NCBI GenBank assembly: GCA_024180945.1 | Contig: JAKSGN010000005.1 | Coordinates: 124,001-188,000, forward strand | Direction: 5' to 3' | From: Macrophomina tecta | Taxonomy: Eukaryota; Ascomycota; Dothideomycetes; Botryosphaeriales; Botryosphaeriaceae | DNA: 64,000 bases | Shown here: positions 22,692 to 32,000 of the stretch, in pieces | Layout of the letters: each line of letters starts with the position of its first letter | How positions within the stretch are numbered: position 1 is the stretch's first letter | Notes under the pieces: generated by a model | What the model saw: only the letters and a program-made list of their open reading frames with translations | Told to the model about the DNA's origin: nothing | Databases searched by the model: none | Program-made: the position numbers and the translations under genes

Positions 22692-23039
22692 AGGGGACGG
22701 GTGCGTTGGTTGGTTGGTTGGCTGGGGGTGGGGGACGGATGGGGGCGGTGGAGTGGCCTGGTTCGTGGACGAACGTGGGCCAGCACCGGTTTGTCTGGTC
22801 CGGCTGTGATTGTGGGCGGCGGAGCGAGATTCCGGTGCTACAGGAGGCAGACTGCCCTGAAATAGGAAGACTGAAACGGTGTGAGAAGGGAAGCTCTTCG
22901 CAAAGCAATGATGCCCATTGTCTCTTGCTGCATCTGGCTAAGTGCTGAACCCCGGTACTCTGCTGCAGACCGTCTCTCTATCTGCCATGTTTGATTCAAC
23001 CGAAAAGCACATTCTATGTACATTGGATACAGCTGTTTC
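22692..23039. other. Convergent 3' regions
   Basis: G-rich plus strand immediately after the stop (TTGGTTGGTTGG near 22708), otherwise nothing recognised. Confidence 0.4.
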
Positions 23040-24761
23040 CTAAGGCGGAGAGTAAGCCGCAGAAACCCTACTAAACAACGCTCCAAAAGCCACCCACATT
23101 AACATCAGCGCCATCACCGCCGCAATCGCCAAGCCGGCATCCTGCGCTACCGTGCTTTCCGCGTATCCGTTCATCAGGTCCAAGGACTGCATCATGAACA
23201 CCCACGTCGCGGAAAGGAATAGGAAGATGGCCGACAGCCATACCAAGGACTTGAAGAAGCGCGACGCATACAGTCCTTCGTCCTGCCATCGCTCGACCCC
23301 AGCCGTCATGTGTGATGACGCATCCTCTGCACATGTGGTCGTTGACGACATTTCCTCTTTGCGGGCAGTCGGCGCGCGGTCAAGGTTCGTAATATTGATC
23401 TCGCGGGATCGGTTGCGCATGTGCATGCTCGGGGAGCTCGAGGTACGGCTGTGGAAGGGGGGAGGGTAGCGTCGGCCGCTTGGAAGGATGCCGCCGATGC
23501 TGCTAGCTTGGGTCTCGACCCGGGAGGGAGGCAAGGAATCCCAGCTGCGTTGGGCGAGAAGCTCGTGCGTTTCTGAGCCCGTGGCTGATGTTGCGGTCAT
23601 GACGCGGGTGTGGTGGGGTGTCTCGGGTTCCGTTTTGTGTTTGCGCACTATGGGCGGTCTCAGCAGTCACTTCCCTTGCTGTGAGAGCAGGCAGATGGGC
23701 AGACGGAGGGGTAACGTGCCGGAAAATTCCTCGACCACTGACATGACGGGAAGGAGCAAGAGAAGCAGAGGGAGATATTGTCCGAAGTTCCACTGATCCT
23801 CGTCGCCCTCCATGTAGGGGCGCAAGAACGCGCGCGGGATAATGAGATTGAGTGTGCCCCAAACGAGAGACACAAACAAGATTGCCATAGAGGCAGCAAA
23901 AGACTCGAAAAAATCGAAAACCGCAACGTAAAGGACGTACAGGCCAACAAGCAGGGAATAGGGCCATGCGGTGATCAGGTATACAGCGCGGTGTCTGCTG
24001 CCTCGCCAGAGCGCCGCCTTTTTGATGAGACGCGGGAACACACGAGCCGGCCTTTCGCGAAGCGTCTTTCTCGCAGCTTTGTGAGTGTTGGTAAACAGAC
24101 TCGTGACTTTCCACAGGTAGTTGCATCCTAGAAGGATGTAGGACAGCACTGAGTCCGTGGATATGCCGTCCATATATCGCCGGTTCCAGAAGCAGACGGC
24201 AGGGTCGGCTGGTGTGAAGGAAGGATTTTGTACGTACCAGGCATGGGCGTACGGTACGTTGGTTGCAGCCTTGCTGAAATTGATTGAGGATGTAGGAACG
24301 AGAGCCAAGACGAGCAGGACAAGAAGCACAAGCATGCCAGTGAGTCTCAGCGTCCGGGCTGCGCTGTTAGTCCGCAACATTCGCCGCAAGACGGTGAGTG
24401 TGGTCAGATGCACATTGGATGACATCCATGCCAGATACACGACGGTGCGCCAATGGTAGACCGAAATGGTGTTGAGCGTGGCGTAGGCAGAGGCGATCAG
24501 AGCAATGCCGGTGACGATCTGCTGGTCGCTGAAGGCCCGGATGCCCTCCCTGAAAGCCTCGCTCCATCCAGGTCGGCGCTCAGACTTGGCTCTGAAGATT
24601 TTCTTGTCGACAGCATTGAGCAGCTCATCCGGGACGAGACCAGCCCAGTAGGCGCAGACGGTGAAGAGGAGAGTGGCGTAGGCGGTGACCAGAAAGGCAA
24701 GTATAACCTGGGCGGAGTCAGCCTTATGGTGGGACACGTGGGCTCGCGATCTTAGATGCAT
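23040..24761 (-). CDS. Polytopic membrane protein, function unknown
   Basis: Exon 1 (24761-23705) carries seven or more hydrophobic helices (for example ILAFLVTAYATLLFTVCAYW, MLVLLVLLVLALVPT, SLLVGLYVLYVAVFDFF, LPLLLLLLPVMSV). Exon 2 (23647-23040) has a serine-rich polar linker, then two more helices (FKSLVWLSAIFLFLSATWV, AIAAVMALMLMWVAFG). A 57-nt intron with GTCTGC donor and CATAG acceptor joins them in frame; total 554 residues. If the intron is not used, translation ends at 23667 and the protein is 364 residues. Helix loops contain a WNRRYMDG segment. No transporter or receptor signature is recognised. Confidence 0.65.
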
Positions 24762-26139
24762 ACCCCTATGCCCGCAATGTCCGGATTCGCTTCAATAGCG
24801 AACCCACCATGCGGGTTGGGAGGGACGGATGCGAGTAGGGCACAGTTCCCCGGGGAGTGGCCTGGCGGCCGAAACATTGTTATTTCCGGCAGCAGGCCTT
24901 CAACAGTCGTCGGGCTGCCATGTGTGACTGTGGTCATGGCTCGGACGCGAGGAGCTTATGGAGGAGGGTGTGGGAGCCGCACTGTTTTCTCATCTTCTGG
25001 CCGCTGTCGGCCGAGTGGCTGTGTTGCGGAAATCTGAGACAAGCCTGCTCCTTGAAAGGGGGATCGCCACTTGGCTTTTGTCGCAAGCTCAACGACCTAG
25101 ACTCTAATGGGTAATAATGGAACACCGAGACCGTCGCGGGCAATACTCGGCCGCTGGCATATCACGTTCGGACGCAACGTAACCAGTTATCTAAGGCTGG
25201 CTGCGTCATACCAAAAGGATGGTTACTCTGCCTGCTCGTCGGTCTGCTCAAGTGGACCGAGAGTCAAAACGAAGAGGAAAGAAAGAAGCTGTCCACAGTA
25301 TAAGCTATATCAAAAATAGCAAAGCGGCTTGCCGCTAGCAAGGGCAAGTCAAGCCTCCGGAGAGATTTCGGGCAATCCACTGGGCTCTGTTTCGCTGTGC
25401 TCAGGAACACATATTCAGCGATTAGACGTTCAACGAACGTCGTTGCCGCCAGATGTGCCACATTCCTACACCAAATCATGACGATACTTACGCGGATTCG
25501 TATGCTCAAGGTGGCTTCGGGAATAGGGTTGAGTCGCGGCCTTTGGGCGCCAGAGCAGTCCTCGGTGCACAATTAAAGCCATTGTACAGCCCAGACCTCA
25601 ACTCTTCATCGGAACGTGATGCTATGGGGTGGCCAGGTGGATGATGGCATGCAAGGCAACAACCGTCTCAGCGGGCAGTGCAGTCTCGCGTTTCGCTCCA
25701 GCCCATGCGATGCATCGTTAAAGGCTCTCTACGTTGGCGAGCGCTGCCCCAATCGTCGACAGTCGGCTCTCCTTTAAATCTCCAGCTCCGCCGCACAGTT
25801 CCTTAAACGCTTGACTTGCAAAAGCCGGCGGCGGTTCGCTTACTCCGAAACTGCCGCACTACGGTGCACATGCAGTGCCTTGCCTACGACATCATGCGCA
25901 GAGTTGCGCCGCCGCCACAGAGCGTCAGCATCGCCGGCAACTGCTTGGACACCGCCGAGCACAGAGAAGAAATCCAGGTCAATGAGAAAGTTGTTAGCAA
26001 CACTGAAGAGTGACAATTTCGAAATGACGCCTGCATCTCCCGTTAGACAGATACTCTGAAATACAACTCATCACCAAATCGCTCTCGATCATCGTGGGAG
26101 AGCGCCAAGTTGGATCGTTTTGATGTCTCTGATGACAAA
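24762..26139. other. Intergenic, no supported gene
   Basis: Only short ORFs. One reading of 25870-26014 (MQCLAYDIMRRVAPPPQS, ending at a stop) looks mildly protein-like and could be an orphan exon, but nothing downstream joins to it because the LTR element starts at 26145. Confidence 0.35.
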
Positions 26140-26144
26140 GGTTG
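26140..26144. repeat. Target-site duplication of outer element (left), GGTTG
   Basis: Repeated at 35548-35552. Confidence 0.8.
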
Positions 26145-26299
26145 TGTTGGAATAGCGGTTTCACGAGCGTTATAACTATACTAGTTAGCTTCACAAGTGT
26201 CTCAGTAGTATAGCTAGCGTTAGTAGCACGGATATAAGAGGGCACCCCCTCTTATTCCTATCTATCACCGAGAATCTCATTTTTCCACTAAGTTTAATA
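26145..26299 (+). repeat. Outer element left LTR (155 bp)
   Basis: Aligns end to end with 35393-35547. Most differences are G/A or C/T, for example TGTTGG versus TGTTAG, TTTCACG versus TTTTACG and CTTCACA versus CTTTACA. Confidence 0.85.
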
Positions 26300-26550
26300 G
26301 TTATAAGCCTAGAGCCGCTAGGACTACTAAATTATTCTTATATTATCTATTCTAGCTATCTTAAGCGTTCTACTAATCACTATAGCCGTTACTAACCGCA
26401 CTAGTAATACCACTATTACTCTCTTAGAGCCTAGCTAGTAGGAGATATAGCTTTATCTAATCAAGTCTCGTGCATAGTAGTATTAGATTTAGGAGCTTAT
26501 TAATCTAGACCTTCTAGCTAAACCAGACGGTTATCTAGAGCCGGAGCTTT

Positions 26551-26555
26551 TAGAG
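26551..26555. repeat. Chromovirus target-site duplication (left), TAGAG
   Basis: Repeated at 34289-34293 directly after the 3' LTR. Confidence 0.9.
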
Positions 26556-27001
26556 TGTTACGGCGCAGCCTGCACGGGTTGATGAAGAGGGGAGCAACCC
26601 CACCAGAGGCGGGCAGAACCAAAGAAATGTGGGCCAAGGGTCACGTGACCCCGCGATCAGTCAGACCCACTCGCCAAGAAATTGAGCAGACCAACCCAAC
26701 CGATCAGTAGGAGGGTCGCGATCAGTCACTGAGCGCAACACCTTCACTGAGCATACAGATTGTATACACTTTCTTACTTGTATATAAACCACACTCCTTA
26801 GATAGCCTTGACCTTCGTGGTCAACTTCAATAACAATTCAGCACATTGTTAGTAACACGGCCTTCGCACGCAGTGCTCAGTCTCATCACGTGCTCGACTT
26901 GCTCTCACCCTCTTCTTGTACCCACTCAAGGAAAACCCCCTCGACAGGTTTTCTCCCTCTTTGGTGTTTGGATCCTTAGAGGCAGAGGCCCGCTCGTTAC
27001 A
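26556..27001 (+). repeat. Chromovirus 5' LTR (446 bp)
   Basis: Starts TGTTACGG and ends CTCGTTACA; reads the same as 33843-34288. U3 holds the palindrome GGGTCACGTGACCC at 26638-26651 and three copies of a CGATCAGT motif (about 26653, 26700 and 26719). The TATA box is at 26781-26788. Confidence 0.95.
26781..26788 (+). promoter_or_regulatory. TATA box of the chromovirus LTR promoter
   Basis: TATATAAA in the 5' LTR; the same box occurs at the matching place in the 3' LTR. Transcription would be expected about 30-40 bases downstream, near 26815. Confidence 0.7.
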
Positions 27002-27014
27002 CTTTGACCACCAT
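27002..27014 (+). other. Putative primer-binding site, possibly self-priming
   Basis: The leader right after the LTR reads CTTTGACCACCAT and lacks the TGG expected for pairing with a tRNA 3' CCA end. Its TTGACCAC (27004-27011) is the exact complement of GTGGTCAA at 26817-26824, 36 bases below the TATA box, where the RNA would begin. This resembles the self-priming mechanism of the Tf1/sushi group. Only eight pairs match. Confidence 0.4.
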
Positions 27015-27092
27015 CCTTGCAAGGAGAGGAAGGTTCCGAGATCAAGTCTCATCGGGTAAGGTATCACCCCCTAACGAGTTTAGGAAACAGCA

Positions 27093-28976
27093 ATGGACTC
27101 GGTCAACATGGAGGACATCAGCGCGGGACAAGATCGTCCAGCAGTTCCTCACACACCGACTCCCGGGCCCCCTCAGCCCGCTCGACAGGAGCAAACGGAG
27201 CCCACCATGAGAGAACTCATGCAGATGATTCAGGAACTACGAGCCGAGAATCTCGTCCTGAGGGGTCGGCAGGATCAAACCACTGGGCCAAGCCCTGCAA
27301 GGGACCCAACCACTAAGGTCAAGGTGCCGAAGCCGGACCTTTACCACGGAGAGCGTACCAAGACGCAGAGCTTCCTCATGCAGCTGGAAGACTATCTGCA
27401 CTTCGCCAAAGGACAATTCGGCAACGACGCAGACAAGGTTCGCTACGCCAGTACCTTCCTCCGAGGAGCAGCAGAAAAGTGGTTCAGACCTTATAAACGA
27501 GAGACCCAAGAAAAGCCGCAATGGCAATGGTCGCCTCAGACCCAGGCCATCTTCTCCGACTACAGGACATTCGCCAAACAACTGCAGGACGCTTTCAGTG
27601 CCATCGACGAGGCCAAGCGCGCCAATCAGATCCTTTTCAGGATTCAGCAGAAAAAGTCCGTACTCGACTACACGGCCGAATTCCAAGAAGCAGCCTACGT
27701 CGCCGGAGAGCACTCAGACTACACGCTCCGACAGCTGTACTACCGCGGCCTGAAGGACGAGATCAAAGAGGCCATGTCCTACCACGACGAACCAGAAACA
27801 CTCCCGGAACTGATCCGCCTGGCTACCGATATGGACAGAAGACGCACCAACAGGTGGTTCGAGAAAAAGGGTGGCTACCAAGCAAACACGACCAAGCCAC
27901 GCCGAGAACGCACCACGTTGGAAGGAGGAGATGCTATGGCTTTAGACGCCGCCAACCGCCAAGACGACAAGAAAGGGAATAAGGGTCGAAACAACAACAA
28001 GAAGCCCAAAGGACCTAACCCAAATTGGACGGACGAGCAGAAGCAGCGCTACAAGGATCGACTCTGCATCACCTGCGGCAGTGACAAGCACTTCTCTCCC
28101 AAGTGCCCGCAGAACCCTCGCAACAAAAAGGAGGAGAAGCAGACCTCGAGCGCTCAGCGCGAAGCATCGGTTGCATCCCGCCAAGACAACCACGATACGC
28201 TGCACTGGACAGCCTGCTACAACGATGACTGTCAAACGCACCAAAGCAGCAAGGACATATCAGGATGGTACCCTCACGAACCTCGACAATTTGGCATGAT
28301 GACTAGGAACGAGGAAGTACTAGAAATCGACGACTTGATCGACGACTTCCCCTACGACGACGAGCTAGTCAACAGCGACACAGGCGAACTCTACGATAGC
28401 ACCCCCGAGTCCAGCGAAGCCGGGAACACAGAACAATGGCAGGACCAAGCCATGCTCGACCGAATCACGGAACACTTGAGCAGGTACGGGGACACGAGGC
28501 GTGTCGAACCCAGCCTTGCCCCGACAATCAACTGGACCCCCGGATCAAGGATAGACCTACCACCACAGCAATATCAGGTGTGGAAGGGAAAGCTCAGCTC
28601 TCGATTCTACGAAGGTGGCATGTGGCACCCCTGGAAGGAATCACCCCTCGCCTCGGCCGACGAAGTAGCGTCCTGGCTCGAAGATGAGGCCCGGGGAGTA
28701 CAGCAGCAACGGGACCTCGCGCATTTGCGTAGCATGGCGTTAACCCTCGGCCTGTACGGAACAGCAACAAGGGTGCAGAATACCCTGCAATGGGTCCCGA
28801 AGGAGAAATATGCCATGCCTACCTTCGAATACCAGGTCTGCAATGACCGAATCCACTGGAGGCGCCTCATCAGGCGCGGACACTGGACACAGTGGAAGGA
28901 ATTGCCGACCCCGGCTGAGGACTGGGACCTCTACTTCTACGAGGAAATAGCCCGCCAACACTTAGCAAAAAACTAG
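27093..28976 (+). CDS. Chromovirus Gag
   Basis: Single ORF of 627 residues. The retrotransposon gag core runs from about residue 75 to 260 (KSVLDYTAEFQEAAYVAG, LRQLYYRGLKDEIKEAM). A CCHC zinc knuckle, C325-x2-C328-x4-H333-x4-C338, lies in the sequence CITCGSDKHFSPKC and would bind the genomic RNA. The tail of about 290 residues beyond the knuckle is acidic then tryptophan-rich and is long for a gag. The ORF ends in AAA AAC TAG, which is a -1 slippery site. Product is the particle protein in the cytoplasm. Confidence 0.93.
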   Translation: MDSVNMEDISAGQDRPAVPHTPTPGPPQPARQEQTEPTMRELMQMIQELRAENLVLRGRQDQTTGPSPARDPTTKVKVPKPDLYHGERTKTQSFLMQLEDYLHFAKGQFGNDADKVRYASTFLRGAAEKWFRPYKRETQEKPQWQWSPQTQAIFSDYRTFAKQLQDAFSAIDEAKRANQILFRIQQKKSVLDYTAEFQEAAYVAGEHSDYTLRQLYYRGLKDEIKEAMSYHDEPETLPELIRLATDMDRRRTNRWFEKKGGYQANTTKPRRERTTLEGGDAMALDAANRQDDKKGNKGRNNNKKPKGPNPNWTDEQKQRYKDRLCITCGSDKHFSPKCPQNPRNKKEEKQTSSAQREASVASRQDNHDTLHWTACYNDDCQTHQSSKDISGWYPHEPRQFGMMTRNEEVLEIDDLIDDFPYDDELVNSDTGELYDSTPESSEAGNTEQWQDQAMLDRITEHLSRYGDTRRVEPSLAPTINWTPGSRIDLPPQQYQVWKGKLSSRFYEGGMWHPWKESPLASADEVASWLEDEARGVQQQRDLAHLRSMALTLGLYGTATRVQNTLQWVPKEKYAMPTFEYQVCNDRIHWRRLIRRGHWTQWKELPTPAEDWDLYFYEEIARQHLAKN

Positions 28977-29010
28977 ACGGCCCTACGGCATTGGGATCGA
29001 CCCAGGGGCC
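28967..29010 (+). promoter_or_regulatory. Programmed -1 ribosomal frameshift signal between gag and pol
   Basis: Slippery heptamer A AAA AAC at 28967-28973 in the gag frame, with the gag stop TAG directly after it. Five bases on, GGCCC (28979-28983) can pair with GGGCC (29006-29010), enclosing a second stem TGGG/CCCA (28992-28995 with 29001-29004). Slipping back one base puts ribosomes in the pol frame with no stop between. Pol has no ATG near its start, its first ATG being around 29031 beyond the junction. Confidence 0.8.
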
Positions 29011-32000
29011 ACAGTCTAGGTCCCTTCACATGGTATCACGCACATCGAATACGGGAATTCTCACCGGACCAAATCTTTGGAGACAATTCAAAACGAAAGG
29101 AACGCTCAACGGACGTCCCATCTCGATACTGATCGACACAGGGTCGAGCGGAAACTTTATACACAACGAGTTTGTGGAACAGTGCAAGATCCTATACCGA
29201 AAAAAGAAAGAGCCATATCCGCTCAGCGGATTCGACGGGAAAAGCTCAGTCTACGGAGAAGGCTGGGTAAAGATAGAAACGGAGGAAGCAACCCTCCAAA
29301 TCAAAAACCATCAGGAACAGATCTCTCTCGACGTCCAACGCATCCCCGGGCACGACATCATTCTAGGTATGCCCTGGATCCGAACCCAGAAACCTATCTT
29401 CGACTTCAGCGAAGGAGACGAAATCGTTTTTCGAGAAGAGATCGACGACCTCCTACGAAAATTCGGGTTACGCATGGAAAACGGGTTAATGAACACCCTA
29501 CAGCGACTCTTGCCTACTATGAATCGGGAAGTAGCCAGTGTAAGGCCTGAACGTGGCGACTGTGTAGGCAACTCCGATAGTGGTGTAAGTCAGAACCAGG
29601 ACTGCGGCGCAGAAGGCGAAGCCTCCTCGGTAAAATGCAACCCTATCGCAGGAATAAGCCCTACTGAGCGAAACGATACCCTCGAATCATCAGAAGAAAC
29701 GCAAGACTCAAACGATGGCGTAAGGCCCAGTGACGGCAGCATCAACGGCAACCTTGAGGAAGGCCTAAGACAGGACCAGGACTGCAGCGTGCAAAACGCC
29801 GCCTCCTCGGTAAAATGCAGCGCCTCAAGCGGAGTAAGCCCTACCGAGTCAAGTATTCCCGAAACCCAGGTGCAACAGAGAGCACTGGCCAGGGCCCAAC
29901 GGGAAAGGCCAAAGGATGAGGACTGTCCAACTCCCATCGGAGGAGACGATCCTGCGAGGATCAAAAGGGGACAACACGGTAGTTTGGAGATGCGGCAGCA
30001 ACCACAAGGAACACCTCCAATCCCAGAAATGGAAACGGTACCCGAAGAGTATTGGGACTTAGTTGCCGTTTGCCAAGAAAGAGGAAAGGGAGACTTGCCC
30101 AAACATCAACCATGGGACCACGAGATTCCGCTCAGGCCAGGAACGAAGCCGGCTTATAAGCCCATCTACTCCTTATCGAAGAAGGAAATGGAGGCTTTGA
30201 GGGAATACATCGAGAAGAACCTCGAACGAGGATACATTCGGCCATCAACGTCATCCGCCGGATATCCGATCCTCTTCGTCCCCAAAAAGAATGGCAAGTT
30301 ACGCCTCTGTGTCGACTATCGACAGCTCAATGATATCACGATCAAGAACCGATACCCGCTCCCGCGCATTGACGAGCTCCAGGACAAGTTAGGGAACGCG
30401 AAGTACTTTACGAAGCTGGACCTCCGGGACGGATATCACTTGGTCAGAATCAAAGAAGGGGAAGAGTGGAAGACAGCTTTCCGAACGAGGCTAGGACTCT
30501 ACGAGTACACGGTTATGCCATTCGGGCTTACCAACGCGCCAGCAACCTTCCAGAATCTCGTCAACGACACGCTGCGCGACTACTTAGATATCTTCTGCAT
30601 GGCTTACCTCGACGATATCCTCATCTTCTCGGAAACACTCGAGGAACACAAGAAGCATGTCAGAAAGGTCCTAGAAACCCTCCAAGCAAAGAATCTGTCT
30701 ATCGCACCAGAGAAATGCGAATGGCACGTACAGAGAACAGAATTCTTGGGCTTCATCATCACCCCCGGACATGTCGGTATGGACGACTCGAAACTGGACT
30801 CCATCAGAGAATGGCCAGTACCAAAAACAATCAAGGAAGTACAGTCCTTCCTTGGATTCGCCAACTTCTACAGAAAATTCATCTGGAACTATTCAAAGGT
30901 CACGGAACCTTTAACGCGACTCACTCAGAAGGAGCATGGCTTCCAATGGGGAGACGATCAGCAGCAAGCCTTCGATTCGCTGAAGAGGATGTTTTGCGAA
31001 GCACCCGTCTTGGGGATATACGATCCCGACAAACCAATCGAAGTAGAAACTGATGCGTCAGGATTCGCCCTAGGAGCATGTCTCAGCCAGCCTGATGAGG
31101 AAGGCAGATGGCACCCGATCGCGTTCTATTCAAGAAAGTTCACCCCGGCAGAGCTCAACTACGACACTCATGACAAGGAGCTCTTGGCCATCGTCTCAGC
31201 ATTCAAACACTGGAGACACTACCTGGAAGGAGCCGACCAACAGGTGATAGTGCATTGCGACCATCAAAATCTCACGCGCTTCACCACGACCAAGGAGCTG
31301 AACCGACGACAGGTTCGCTGGTCACAAGAATTGGCATCCTACAATTTCAAGATCACGCACAGAAAAGGTGTAGACAACGCCGCCGCTGACGCGCTCAGCA
31401 GAAGGGTAGACTACATGGAAGGAAGAATCGAGCCGCAACCTGCAGTATTGCAGTGGACAAGCGATGGATCGCTCACCCTTGCCAGACAGTCTTTCCCAAT
31501 GCTTCGCATCGAGTCAAACCCGTGGCATCAGAAGATCCGAGAAGCATACGCTCAGGACTCCTTCGCGCAGGAACTTTTAGCGCTTGAGGACGACCCGCGT
31601 GTGGCTCGAGATAGAGAAGGAACGCTTCTCTTCAAAGGATTAATCTATGTCCCGACAAGACTGCGAGAAGCACTCGTCAAAGACATGCACGTAGCACCCG
31701 CGCATGGACATCAGGGCACCGACAGAACGACCGAGAGGATCACACAAAACTTCTACTTCCCAGGATTACGAAAGACAGTCCAGCGTATAGTTTCGCAATG
31801 CGACCTTTGCATCCGAAGCAAAGCCGCTACACACGCTCCGTACGGACACCTACAACCCCTGGAAGTACCAGAACGACCATGGCAATGGATCACGCTAGAC
31901 TTCATCACGAAGCTACCAGAGTCTAGAGATCCGCTCACAGGAGTCAAGTTCGACTCGATCCTAGTCTTTGTCGACAGACTCACGAAGTACGCATGCTTTT

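Noticed and set aside
27002..27014. tRNA-primed binding site
   Set aside because: No TGG follows the LTR within the usual few bases, so pairing with a tRNA CCA end is not supported.
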